This document shows, in pieces, positions 1 to 8,759 of a stretch of DNA of 64,000 nt (its first letter is position 1; each line of letters opens with the position of its first letter). The position numbers were made by a program, and so were the translations under genes. The notes under the pieces were generated by a model, which searched no databases, had not been told where the DNA came from, and worked only from the letters and a program-made list of their open reading frames with translations. The DNA comes from Paenibacillus lupini (GTDB taxonomy: Bacteria > Bacillota > Bacilli > Paenibacillales > Paenibacillaceae), in assembly GCF_011761355.1 (NCBI RefSeq), contig NZ_JAASRW010000005.1, positions 558,001 to 622,000 of the forward strand, read 5' to 3'.

Positions 1-473
1 CGGAAGCTATCCTGATTCCGCTTTATGAAACAACGCTGCATCTGAATTTGATTGACAGCAAGTGGGCGATTATCCTGCCTGGCATTACCAATCCAATCGG
101 TATCCTGCTGCTCAAGCAGTTTATGGACGGTGTCCCGAAGGATTACATTGAAGCTGCGCAAATCGATGGAAGCGGGAATTTCCGGATTTGGTGGAACATT
201 TGCTTGCCGCTCACGAAATCAGCGATGGTCTCGGTGGGGATATTCTTTCTTATTTTATCGTGGAATAATTTCCTATGGCCATATCTCTCTATTACATCGG
301 AAGAAAATATGATATTATCGGCAGGACTGCCTACCTTTTTATCGAATAATATTATGTCTTTAAATATGATCATGACAGCGAGCGGCATTGCAGCGATTCC
401 AACGATTGTCGTTTTCGCACTTCTTCAGCGGCACATCGTGCAAGGTGTGGCGATGTCTGGAGTGAAAGGCTAA
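1..473 (+). CDS. Carbohydrate ABC transporter permease, 3' part (MalG/AraQ type)
   Basis: The reading frame is open from the first bases of the window (frame starting at base 3) and ends at TAA 471-473, so the 5' end lies outside; the internal TTG at 48 is not the real start. The visible 156 codons carry the EAA loop of binding-protein-dependent permeases (EAAQIDGSGNF), which contacts the ATPase, then hydrophobic helices and the usual C-terminal ending VAMSGVKG. The family forms one half of the membrane channel of sugar importers. It sits about 60 bases ahead of a sensor kinase, response regulator and binding lipoprotein, a layout typical of Paenibacillus sugar cassettes. The substrate cannot be read from this fragment. 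Confidence 0.93.
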   Translation, partial: EAILIPLYETTLHLNLIDSKWAIILPGITNPIGILLLKQFMDGVPKDYIEAAQIDGSGNFRIWWNICLPLTKSAMVSVGIFFLILSWNNFLWPYLSITSEENMILSAGLPTFLSNNIMSLNMIMTASGIAAIPTIVVFALLQRHIVQGVAMSGVKG

Positions 474-531
474 TGACAATGAAGTCGCTGGCAAGAGTGA
501 ACCGCGTGTCCTGCAGGAGCAGCGAGGAATA

Positions 532-2352
532 ATGATAAAAAAGTTCGGCTGGGCATTGCCCTCGATGAATATATGGAAGAGCAGCATACGCTACAAATGG
601 ATGCTGCTCTTATTTCTATTTTCCCTTACACCATTAATCATAATGGGCACCATCTCCTACTCCCTCTCCAAATCAACCATTAATGAAAAGGTAACCGCGT
701 ATTCGGAGCAGCTGCTGAAGCAGACGGCAGATAATATCGACACCCGGCTTGGCATTTATAAAGATTTGATGATGCAGGTCGTCAATAACGGAGAGATTGT
801 TAGGATGCTGCGGGACATGGATCGGGCGAGTTCCTCGAATTCCTATGATATCGACAGCTTGTCGCTTACGACAAAGCTTTCAACCATTATTGCAATTAAT
901 CAGGACATTCAATCCATATCGTTTATTTCAAAGGATCATTATATAAAAGGTATCTACCGCTGGAAGAACCGCACGCCAAAAGACGTAAGCGGTTTCTTGA
1001 CGACGCTTGAGGATGGAAGCAATTTCAGATGGTTCCCAACGCGCTTTAACACGTACGTAGACAGCTTGAATACGCAGAGTGTTGATGTGTTTTCGCTAGC
1101 CAAACAGATTTATAAGACTTCTGACGATAGTCCGGTAGGCATTATTGCTGTACTGGATATTCGTGGTGAAGTGTTGAGAGAACTGGGCTCGAGCTCTACG
1201 AACAACGATCGGGATATACAAAGCTTCGTCATTGATGGGCAGGGGCAAATTGTCTCTTATGGCGACAATAGCATGATTGGGAGAAATGTAAGTGAGGTGC
1301 TTGGCGAACAAGGCTATAGTCAGATTGTACACTCCGGCCAGGACGAGTTTCGTTTTCCGCTAGAAGAACACGGGAAAAAGCTGATTGTTAATTTCAAAAA
1401 GCTGCATACCAACAACTGGATCGTTGTAAATGTCATTTCCGAATCGGTCTTGTACAAGGATTCTGACCGGCTGCTTAGAATGTTCTGGATTATTGCGCTG
1501 CTGTGTATTGTCTTATCCATTGTGACGGCTATATTCTTAGCCAATTCCATTAGTAACCCAATCCTTAAGATGATCCGGCTGATGAGGCAGGTTATGTCGG
1601 GGGATTTGACCGTTCGCTTCCGGGTGAGGAAGCATAGCGACGAGTTTGATATATTAGGCAGCAACTTCAATTATATGGTCGCCAGGATCGATGAGCTGCT
1701 GAAGACTGTATATGAGGAGCAGAACCAGAAGAGAAATGCGGAGCTGAAGGCTCTGCAGGCCCAGATCAATCCTCATTTTCTGTATAATACCCTTGATATC
1801 ATTAAGTGGACGGCACTTATCCAGAAAGCGAATAATGCTGCAGAGATGGTTAGCCTCTTATCACGTCTGCTGCGGATTAGCTTGGACAAAGACAAAGAGA
1901 CGGTAACGGTAGAAGAGGAGATCGAGCATGTACAGTGCTATCTCGGTATTCAGAAGTTCCGCTTTCATTATAATATCGAGACCAATGTTTACGTAGAGGA
2001 CGCGGTCCGCCATTTGCAGACACCAAAGCTGATCCTCCAGCCAATCGTCGAAAATGCCATTTTGCATGCTTTTTCCGATTCCGAGCAGCAGGGGCAAATT
2101 GATATTACATGTGTTAGAGGATCGGATGGAGGTATATGCTTCCAAATTGCCGATAACGGAAAAGGGATGGATCCTGCTTTTGCAAAGAGTCTTCTCAGGC
2201 ATCATGAGACGGGCGAAAAGACGGGAGGAATCGGGCTCGCTAACGTTGATGAACGAATTAAGCTGATCAGCGGCAAGGCGTATGGCATCGATATTGTAAG
2301 CGAGCCGGAATCAGGCACCATTATTACAATCCGGCTTCCTTACTTGGAATAG
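532..2352 (+). CDS. YesM-type sensor histidine kinase
   Basis: The 606-residue protein has a transmembrane helix at about residues 22-44, an extracellular sensor region of about 270 residues, a second helix near 315-338, a HAMP linker, and the His_kinase domain with INPHFLYNTLDIIKW (likely phospho-acceptor His415). The ATPase domain follows, with N-box PIVENAILHAF (about 504) and ADNGKGMD (about 541). GAGG just before the ATG supports the start. The response regulator begins 14 bases downstream, so the two form a signalling pair. This family senses extracellular sugars or binding-protein occupancy; the ligand here is inferred only from the adjacent transporter genes. Confidence 0.95.
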   Translation: MIKKFGWALPSMNIWKSSIRYKWMLLLFLFSLTPLIIMGTISYSLSKSTINEKVTAYSEQLLKQTADNIDTRLGIYKDLMMQVVNNGEIVRMLRDMDRASSSNSYDIDSLSLTTKLSTIIAINQDIQSISFISKDHYIKGIYRWKNRTPKDVSGFLTTLEDGSNFRWFPTRFNTYVDSLNTQSVDVFSLAKQIYKTSDDSPVGIIAVLDIRGEVLRELGSSSTNNDRDIQSFVIDGQGQIVSYGDNSMIGRNVSEVLGEQGYSQIVHSGQDEFRFPLEEHGKKLIVNFKKLHTNNWIVVNVISESVLYKDSDRLLRMFWIIALLCIVLSIVTAIFLANSISNPILKMIRLMRQVMSGDLTVRFRVRKHSDEFDILGSNFNYMVARIDELLKTVYEEQNQKRNAELKALQAQINPHFLYNTLDIIKWTALIQKANNAAEMVSLLSRLLRISLDKDKETVTVEEEIEHVQCYLGIQKFRFHYNIETNVYVEDAVRHLQTPKLILQPIVENAILHAFSDSEQQGQIDITCVRGSDGGICFQIADNGKGMDPAFAKSLLRHHETGEKTGGIGLANVDERIKLISGKAYGIDIVSEPESGTIITIRLPYLE

Positions 2353-2366
2353 GAGAGATTCAGCTG

Positions 2367-3938
2367 ATGTACAGGGTACTAATAGTGGAAGATGAATTTA
2401 TTGTGCGTTATGGCATTCGTTCTATGATCGACTGGGAAAAGGCAGGAATAGAAGTGACGGGTGAAGCTGCCAATGGGAAAGAGGCATTGGAGCTCATTCA
2501 CCTGAATCCGCCTGATATTCTCATCACGGATATAAAGATGCCAATCATGGACGGCATTCAGCTCATTAAAGAAGTGCGGAACAGCGGATACGCGATGAAA
2601 ATTATCATTTTAAGCAATCTCGAAGAGTTTCAATATGCTCAGAAAGCGATTAGCCATGGTGTATCCGAATATTTGATTAAGTCGGATATGATGCCGCGGG
2701 ACTTCGAGAAAGCACTGATGAATGTGAAGGTCTCACTCGATTCGATTGGAGGACAAGCAACGATTGACGAGCCAGCGCGCAAGGAAAAGCTTCTTCTGGG
2801 GCTGATCGAAGGCAGTTCATATGAAGAGGTTATTATCGAGGAAGCAGAGCTTGGTGAGCTGCACATGCCTGCGTTTCTCCTGCATATTTTTATACATTCG
2901 ACAGACCGTGGGTTTATTGAGAAGCAGCATGTGATTCATGAGACGATTGAGCACATAGGGGGAGATCGGAAGTTTGCCGTCTTTGCAGATAAGCAAGGGG
3001 AAATAAACGTTCTTCTGCCTATTCCTCATCGTGCGAGTAGTGCTGAAACAGTATCGGAAGAAATTTGGGCAAAGCAGCTGGCGAGGAACATTTTGTCCAA
3101 TTTGGCGGATGGTTATGGGCTGGACTGTACGATTGGATTAAGCGGCAGAGCTTGTCAATGGACGGAATTAAGTAAGGCCTATAGCCAGGCTACGGCTGCT
3201 GCCAAACAAAGATTGTTTTTAGGGACTGGAAAAGTAATTGCCTATTCGGAGCTTACCGCTGCAAAAGAGGATGGCGGCACACCAATCAAGGTGAGCCAGT
3301 CGCATATTCATACTCTTCTTTATGGATTACAAACGAAAGAACTGAACGAATATGTGGGAAGTTTGTTTGATCAGCTGGGCCAACGGAAGGATCCAGATCT
3401 TGTGCAGATCATATCTCTGGAGCTGCTTATGATATTAACTTCTATGTGGCCAGATGTATCCAATGATCAAGATCAAGTGCTTCATCTGAAAAAGCAATAT
3501 TTTGATCAACTATCCAAGCTTGAGACGATTAAACAAAGCCGGGAGTGGTTTATCCAGGCATTCGCCGAACTGCAGGATCATATGATTCGTATCTACAACA
3601 GTGATCGGAATAGTATTGTAAAAGCCACGCAGTATATTCAACAGCATTATCAGCAGGAGATATCTTTGCAATCGATTAGTCAATTTGTTCATTTAAGCAA
3701 AAATTATTTTGCAAACTTGTTCAAGAAAGAAGTGGGAGAAAGCTTCCTGGAATATGTAACAAGAGTACGTATTGAGAAAGCAAAGGTACTTCTTGCTGGA
3801 GAGATGAAAGCTGCCGAAGTTGGACAACTGGTTGGAATTCCGGATCCCAAATATTTCTCCAAAGTATTCAAGAAGATAACAGGAGCAACCCCATCCGAAT
3901 ATAGAAGCTTGGTGAAAGAGGATAAAGAAGTGTTTTGA
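2367..3938 (+). CDS. YesN-type response regulator with AraC DNA-binding domain
   Basis: The 523-residue protein has an N-terminal receiver domain (VEDE near residue 8, phospho-acceptor Asp55 in LITDIKMP, a conserved Lys in LIKSD), a central linker of about 280 residues, and a C-terminal pair of AraC-type helix-turn-helix motifs at about 415-515 ending in PSEYR. Its position 14 bases after the sensor kinase gene marks it as the cognate regulator. The likely target is the adjacent sugar transporter cassette. The gap to the next gene is 28 bases, so the binding lipoprotein is probably co-transcribed. Confidence 0.95.
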   Translation: MYRVLIVEDEFIVRYGIRSMIDWEKAGIEVTGEAANGKEALELIHLNPPDILITDIKMPIMDGIQLIKEVRNSGYAMKIIILSNLEEFQYAQKAISHGVSEYLIKSDMMPRDFEKALMNVKVSLDSIGGQATIDEPARKEKLLLGLIEGSSYEEVIIEEAELGELHMPAFLLHIFIHSTDRGFIEKQHVIHETIEHIGGDRKFAVFADKQGEINVLLPIPHRASSAETVSEEIWAKQLARNILSNLADGYGLDCTIGLSGRACQWTELSKAYSQATAAAKQRLFLGTGKVIAYSELTAAKEDGGTPIKVSQSHIHTLLYGLQTKELNEYVGSLFDQLGQRKDPDLVQIISLELLMILTSMWPDVSNDQDQVLHLKKQYFDQLSKLETIKQSREWFIQAFAELQDHMIRIYNSDRNSIVKATQYIQQHYQQEISLQSISQFVHLSKNYFANLFKKEVGESFLEYVTRVRIEKAKVLLAGEMKAAEVGQLVGIPDPKYFSKVFKKITGATPSEYRSLVKEDKEVF

Positions 3939-3966
3939 GAAAATACGGACTACTGAAGGTGAAAGT

Positions 3967-5253
3967 GTGGGGAAAAAGCTTTCTGTAAGATTGGTAAACA
4001 TGATTAGCATAGTGGTGTGTATAAGCCTATTGTCAGGATGTACCGGTCCAAGTGAATCACGGGACACAAACCATAACGTTCCCAAAGCGCCAGTCGAGAT
4101 TCTGTTCTGGAATCCATTTGGAGGCGGTGAGGGCGACTATGTAGGTCAGATCATCAAGGCATACAACGAGTCTCAACAGGGAGTTGTCGTCAGGCAGCTT
4201 CGATTGGAATCCAATGAATACTATGTTCGATTAGGCACGGCATTATCTTTTGGGAAAGGGCCTGATGTGGCCGTTGCTCATGCTGACCGGGTATCGCCGT
4301 TTGTAAAAGCGAAGCAAATTATGCCGCTCGACGAGCTGATGCAGCTGTCCGGGTTCGATGTCAGCGCAATTGCGGAAGAGAATAGAAAAAACGTCGCTTA
4401 TGACGGTAAAACGTATGCTGTTCCGCTGGATACACATTTTCATATGCTTTATTACAACAAGGATTTGCTGACGGAAGCCGGTATGAATGAGAGTGATGTG
4501 ACCTCTATGCTGCATCAGATCACTCCACAGGCCTTTATGGATTTTCTTGCCTCGCTGCGGGATCGTCTTCCAGGTGTACAGCCGCTTGCGGTGAATACAC
4601 CATTTTTCCAGGAGCCATTCCTCGATATGTATTACCAAGCCGGGGGTGAGCTGCTTAATCCCGATTTGAAGCATGCAGCTGTCAACAATGATAAAGCACT
4701 GGAAGTGCTTCGATTTTTTCAGGAGCTGTATGCGAATGATCTAAGTGATCTGAATGATAAAACGCCATGGGATACCTTCCATAATGGCAAGGCTGTATTT
4801 TGGATAGGAGGTATCTGGGAAGCTGGACATCATCTCGGAGATGCTTCTCTTCATAGCGGCATTATGGAGCTGCCATCTTTATTTGGCGGGAATGAGCAAT
4901 GGGGAAGCTCGCATACTCTGGTTATACCGACCTATGTGACGAAAGAGAAGCAGCTAGCTGCGATGTCCTTCATCCAGTATTTCTCTGAGGTAGGCAGCTT
5001 GACCTGGGGGGAAGCGGGTCATGTTCCGGCTAATCCAATTGTGCAAAATGATGCCCTGTATCAGAACCTGCCTTATCGCAAGCTGTTTCTAGAAGCTGCA
5101 AAGCATGTGAAGCTGGCGCCAAATACAGATAAATACGCAGCTTTGTATACCGTTCTGTCCGAAGAGCTGCAGAACATCATCGCAAACCAGCTTGACCCTG
5201 TCAAAGGTCTAGAGGATCTGGAGCAAAAATTAAATGAGCTGTTAGCGAGTTGA
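3967..5253 (+). CDS. Extracellular solute-binding lipoprotein (sugar ABC transporter)
   Basis: The start is GTG, chosen because AAGGTG lies a few bases upstream; the signal peptide then begins MGKKLSVRL. The lipobox LSGC gives a lipidated Cys25. The mature part has the layout of family 1 sugar-binding proteins: an early PVEILFWNPFGGGEG strand, repeated YNKDLL-type segments, and a tryptophan-rich ligand region (FWIGGIWEAG). At 428 residues it is the usual length. It would capture sugar at the cell surface and deliver it to the permease ending at 473. It is the last gene of this kinase-regulator-binding protein set, and no ATPase gene is seen, as is common for these cassettes, which share an MsmX-like ATPase. 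Confidence 0.92.
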   Translation: MGKKLSVRLVNMISIVVCISLLSGCTGPSESRDTNHNVPKAPVEILFWNPFGGGEGDYVGQIIKAYNESQQGVVVRQLRLESNEYYVRLGTALSFGKGPDVAVAHADRVSPFVKAKQIMPLDELMQLSGFDVSAIAEENRKNVAYDGKTYAVPLDTHFHMLYYNKDLLTEAGMNESDVTSMLHQITPQAFMDFLASLRDRLPGVQPLAVNTPFFQEPFLDMYYQAGGELLNPDLKHAAVNNDKALEVLRFFQELYANDLSDLNDKTPWDTFHNGKAVFWIGGIWEAGHHLGDASLHSGIMELPSLFGGNEQWGSSHTLVIPTYVTKEKQLAAMSFIQYFSEVGSLTWGEAGHVPANPIVQNDALYQNLPYRKLFLEAAKHVKLAPNTDKYAALYTVLSEELQNIIANQLDPVKGLEDLEQKLNELLAS

Positions 5254-5309
5254 TGAGCTTTATCAGGCTTAATGATATAGGGAGAGATGATTAACTGGAA
5301 CTTCTAATT

Positions 5310-5690
5310 ATGATCAATTTACCTATTGAACCGCATGAAGTTCCTCTATTAAGAGAGCTTGTGGGATGGGATGGACGGTATTCTGATTATCCAGCTTTAT
5401 TTGAACGCTGCAATTTCTGGGCTGGACTCAGGGATGACAAGAATGAGCTTATTGCATTTGGTTATGTCGCGGGAATGGGATTACAACATGGTTATATGGA
5501 AGACATCATCGTACATCCAGATCATCAGAGAAAAGGAATAGGTCAGGCCTTGGTAAAGAAACTACTACAAGAGTCTGATCAAGTGGGGCTTGAGATTGTA
5601 ACATTAACATTCGATATAAAGCACCAAACGTTCTACACAGGTTGTGGGTTCGTTCCTTGTTCTGGAGGACTATGGAGAAAAAAGGTTTAG
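5310..5690 (+). CDS. GNAT family N-acetyltransferase
   Basis: The 126-residue single-domain protein has the acetyl-CoA binding motif QRKGIG at residues 73-78, preceded by the EDIIVHP strand, and a C-terminal TFYTGCGFVPC segment typical of the fold. The substrate is unknown. The ATG at 5310 has no good Shine-Dalgarno at ideal distance (GGAGAG lies about 24 bases upstream), and an in-frame stop at 5292 limits any extension to a CTG at 5295, so the start is slightly uncertain. A strong terminator follows immediately. Confidence 0.88.
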   Translation: MINLPIEPHEVPLLRELVGWDGRYSDYPALFERCNFWAGLRDDKNELIAFGYVAGMGLQHGYMEDIIVHPDHQRKGIGQALVKKLLQESDQVGLEIVTLTFDIKHQTFYTGCGFVPCSGGLWRKKV

Positions 5691-5695
5691 GTGAT

Positions 5696-5740
5696 ATGGA
5701 TAGAGGTATCGGGAATTATCCGACCTCTATCCATTTTTTC
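5696..5740 (+). terminator. Rho-independent terminator after the acetyltransferase gene
   Basis: A 12-bp perfect stem (ATGGATAGAGGT, 5696-5707, with ACCTCTATCCAT, 5723-5734) is followed by a run of six T. It starts 5 bases after the stop codon and separates the acetyltransferase gene from the lplA-like operon. Confidence 0.92.
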
Positions 5741-5775
5741 TTCCTCTCTACCCTAGAGAAGGGGAAGGAATAGAG

Positions 5776-5884
5776 GAAATGTATCTCCTGAAGGAGCGAA
5801 GCGCTCACCTTTGCTTGTACTTTGCAACCTTTTAAAATTGTTCAAGCAAAGTACAAGCAACAGTGACCGAAGGAGGTACATTTC
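5776..5884. repeat. Structured intergenic repeat, copy 1 (hypervariable inner stem)
   Basis: A long imperfect inverted repeat. Outer arms: GAAATGTATCTCC (5776-5788) pairs with GGAGGTACATTTC (5872-5884). A small hairpin GAGCG-aag-CGCTC lies in the left arm. A perfect 15-bp inner stem, 5811-5825 with 5846-5860, encloses a 20-base loop. The flanks of the inner stem, AGGAGCGaAGCG and CCTTTG on the left and CAACAG and CCGAAGGAG on the right, recur in the copy at 51859-51972, whereas the inner stem sequence is quite different there but still pairs. No transposase is nearby. It may be a mobile miniature element or an RNA structure; I do not recognise a named family. Confidence 0.8.
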
Positions 5885-6095
5885 TGCCATTCCAAATCCC
5901 TGCTCATCTTCCAATTCTCGATTTTCCCCATTGCATTGTACAAATCATCACTTCATCTCTTTTCCATCAATCAATCCAAATGGCGAAATCATCAATTCCC
6001 CCCTTATCAAATCCCCATCCCATTGCACATTTTGCCCATATCGACGTAATCGCCTCTCCGTTAATCTGTGGATGTAGCCATTCACTACACAAATA
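5885..6095 (+). other. G-poor, pyrimidine-rich leader ahead of the lplA-like gene
   Basis: No gene was found in this stretch. The + strand between about 5885 and 6045 is strikingly poor in G and rich in C and T, unlike all surrounding sequence, so it would make a largely unstructured RNA leader. No convincing -35/-10 pair or catabolite-repression box was seen. The next gene has a good GGAGGT site at 6100-6105. Confidence 0.5.
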
Positions 6096-6110
6096 AACGG
6101 AGGTAGGGTC

Positions 6111-7751
6111 ATGAACAAATGGGTAGCAGGTTCACTTAGCATTGCATTGCTGGGAACAATGCTTGCAGCGTGTTCTTCTAATAATGAAAAGAACAGCTCG
6201 AGCAGCAACACAGGCAATAACGGCAACAATTCGGCAGAACAGCCGGCAGAAGCAACAACATATCCAATTAAGACAGATAAGACGCTTTCGTATTGGGGCG
6301 AGATTAACGGTCAATTGATCGGCGTGAAAGAATCACACAAAGATATTCCGTTCTTCCAAGACTGGCAGAAGGTGACCGGTGTACCGCTGGAGTTCACCGA
6401 ACCGCCAACGGGACAAGTAAAAGAGGCCTTTAACGTAATGCTCGCTTCCGGCAAGCTGCCGGATATGGTGGAGTACAACTTCATTGGTGATTTCCCAGGT
6501 GGTCCAGAGAAAGCAATCCAAGACGGCTACATCGTGAAGCTGAATGATCTGATTGATAAATACGCACCTAACCTGAAGAAGTACCTGCAGGACAATCCGG
6601 ATATTGACAAAATGGTGAAAACGGACAGCGGCAGCTACTACGCGTTCCCGTTCATCCGTGGTGATGAATATCTTCGTGTCTTCCAAGGTCCAATTATCCG
6701 CAAAGACTGGCTCGATGAGCTTGGCCTGCCGGTTCCGGAAACGATTGACGATTGGACAGCTGCTCTTACAGCATTCAAAGAGAAAAAAGGGGCAGCTGCG
6801 CCACTTACGTTCAACAGCAAACCACGTTTCTTTAATGATGGCGGCAACGGTGCCTTCATGGGAGCATTTGGCGTAACTCGCGGCTTCTACCAAGAAGACG
6901 GCAAGGTTGTATTTGGCCCTGAGCAAGACGGCTATAAACAATATCTGTCGCTGTTCCGCGACTGGTACTCCAAAGGTCTGATCGACAAAAATATCGCAAC
7001 AGCAGACACCAAATCGGTGGACAGCAACATCGCATCCGGTTCAACGGGAGCATCGATCGGCAATGCTGGCGGCGGTATTGGCAAATGGCAGCCGCTAGTA
7101 GAAGCGAAGGATCCGAAAGCTGTTCTGGTCGGCGCACCATATCCTGTCCTGAAGAAAGGCGACACGCCAAAATTCGGTCAGCACAACACGGCGTACGCAT
7201 CCGAAGGTACAGTTGCGATTACTACACAGGCGAAAGATCCAGCGCTCGCTGTCAAAATGCTTGACTACGGCTACAGCAAAGAAGGCGGCTTGTTCTTCAA
7301 CTTTGGTACAGCAGGCGTCAGCTACAACATGGTAAATGACTACCCGACCTACACAGATCTTCTGCTCAAAAACCCGGACAAGCTTGCTCCTGCACAAGCG
7401 ATCTCGCTGTATGCACGCGGCAGCTATAATGGTCCATTCGTTCAGGACAAACGTTATGCGGAGCAATTCTTTGCTCTTCAATCGCAGCGTGATGCAGTAA
7501 CGACATGGCAAAAAACCGATGCAGCGAAATACCAGCTGCCGCCAATTACGCCATCACCAGAAGAATCCTCTGAGTATGCAGCGATCATGAATGACATCAA
7601 CACACTTGTAGACGAAATGTCACTCAAGATCGTTTTGGGTACGGACCCAGTCGAGGCGTTCGACAAGTATGTGGAGAAAATGAAATCGCTCAACTTGGAT
7701 CGTGCGATCGAGATACAGCAAGCGGCTCTTGACCGTTATAACAGCCGTTAA
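6111..7751 (+). CDS. Extracellular solute-binding lipoprotein (LplA-like)
   Basis: The 546-residue protein has a signal peptide with lipobox LAAC (lipidated Cys21), then a Ser/Asn-rich linker and a binding domain starting LSYWGEING. It belongs to the long LplA/YtcQ-type binding proteins that work with LplB- and YtcP-type permeases, and those two genes follow directly. CGGAGGT precedes the ATG. A paralogue of similar length lies at 13378-14982 and shares long stretches such as PGGPEKAI and GPIIRKDWLDELGL. Given the downstream GH88 hydrolase, the likely ligand is an uronide oligosaccharide; this is inference. Confidence 0.93.
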   Translation: MNKWVAGSLSIALLGTMLAACSSNNEKNSSSSNTGNNGNNSAEQPAEATTYPIKTDKTLSYWGEINGQLIGVKESHKDIPFFQDWQKVTGVPLEFTEPPTGQVKEAFNVMLASGKLPDMVEYNFIGDFPGGPEKAIQDGYIVKLNDLIDKYAPNLKKYLQDNPDIDKMVKTDSGSYYAFPFIRGDEYLRVFQGPIIRKDWLDELGLPVPETIDDWTAALTAFKEKKGAAAPLTFNSKPRFFNDGGNGAFMGAFGVTRGFYQEDGKVVFGPEQDGYKQYLSLFRDWYSKGLIDKNIATADTKSVDSNIASGSTGASIGNAGGGIGKWQPLVEAKDPKAVLVGAPYPVLKKGDTPKFGQHNTAYASEGTVAITTQAKDPALAVKMLDYGYSKEGGLFFNFGTAGVSYNMVNDYPTYTDLLLKNPDKLAPAQAISLYARGSYNGPFVQDKRYAEQFFALQSQRDAVTTWQKTDAAKYQLPPITPSPEESSEYAAIMNDINTLVDEMSLKIVLGTDPVEAFDKYVEKMKSLNLDRAIEIQQAALDRYNSR

Positions 7752-7779
7752 TAGATAGAAGTCCGAGGAGGAGAGGGCT

Positions 7780-8748
7780 ATGCCTTCTCCCTCTCCCTCA
7801 ATATGGAGCGAGGTGAACACCGACGTGGCAAATCCGCAAGTCAAGAAGAACCGAATCGTCAGCGATTTTAAGCTTAACAAACTATTGTATCTGATGATGC
7901 TTCCAGTCATCGCCTACTATATTATTTTTCACTACATTCCCATGTACGGGGCACTAATTGCATTTAAAGACTATTCGCCGATGAAAGGCATTCTAGGCAG
8001 CGATTGGGTAGGACTCAAGCATTTCCACGACTTTTTCAACAGTTATTACTTTATACGGATCCTGAAGAATACGCTTGTCATCAGTTTATATTCGCTAATC
8101 TTTGAGTTTCCCGCACCGATTCTGCTGGCACTGCTCATTAACGAGGTTCGCAACAAGACATTCAAACGGGTAGCCCAGACGATCACGTATATGCCTTACT
8201 TTATTTCTCTTGTCGTTATTTGCGGGATTATTACGGACTTTACGAATGGTGACGGCATTATTAATAGATTGTTTATGCTGTTTGGGTATGATGGCCAAGC
8301 GATGCTGCAGAGGCCGGAGCTCTTCCGTCCGATTTATATTTTGTCAGAGATTTGGCAGCGGATTGGCTGGGAGTCGATTATCTATATCGCGGCTTTAATG
8401 AGTATTGATCAGGAGCAGTATGAAGCAGCAAGAATGGATGGCGCAAGCCGGTTGAAGCAGATTTTCTACATTACGATCCCTGGCATTCTGCCGACCATCA
8501 CTATCATGTTCATTCTGCGGATGGGGAATATGCTTAACGTTGGTTTTGAGAAAATCATTCTGTTATACAACCCGGTTACATACGATACGGCGGATGTTAT
8601 ATCCTCCTTCGTTTACCGGAAAGGGTTATTGGAATTTGGCTGGAGCTACAGCTCGGCGGTTGGTTTATTCAACTCGGTTGTGAACCTGCTCTTGCTCGTA
8701 ACCGCTAATTATATCAGCCGCAAAGTGAATAAAAGCAGCTTATGGTGA
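7780..8748 (+). CDS. ABC transporter permease, LplB type
   Basis: The 322-residue integral membrane protein has about six hydrophobic helices, the first near residues 33-55. The cytoplasmic EAA loop (EAARMDGASRLKQIF, about residue 214) contacts the ATPase. GGAGGAGAGG precedes the ATG at 7780; an internal GTG at 7813 is an alternative start but lacks a better ribosome site. It pairs with the permease starting 11 bases after its stop to form the channel for the upstream binding lipoprotein. No ATPase gene is present, so a shared ATPase elsewhere is expected. Confidence 0.94.
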   Translation: MPSPSPSIWSEVNTDVANPQVKKNRIVSDFKLNKLLYLMMLPVIAYYIIFHYIPMYGALIAFKDYSPMKGILGSDWVGLKHFHDFFNSYYFIRILKNTLVISLYSLIFEFPAPILLALLINEVRNKTFKRVAQTITYMPYFISLVVICGIITDFTNGDGIINRLFMLFGYDGQAMLQRPELFRPIYILSEIWQRIGWESIIYIAALMSIDQEQYEAARMDGASRLKQIFYITIPGILPTITIMFILRMGNMLNVGFEKIILLYNPVTYDTADVISSFVYRKGLLEFGWSYSSAVGLFNSVVNLLLLVTANYISRKVNKSSLW

Positions 8749-8759
8749 GGTGAGAATAG

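Noticed and set aside
5776..5884. Retron msr-msd or transposon end
   Set aside because: No reverse transcriptase, transposase or paired terminal repeats were seen nearby, so I kept only the neutral label of structured repeat.
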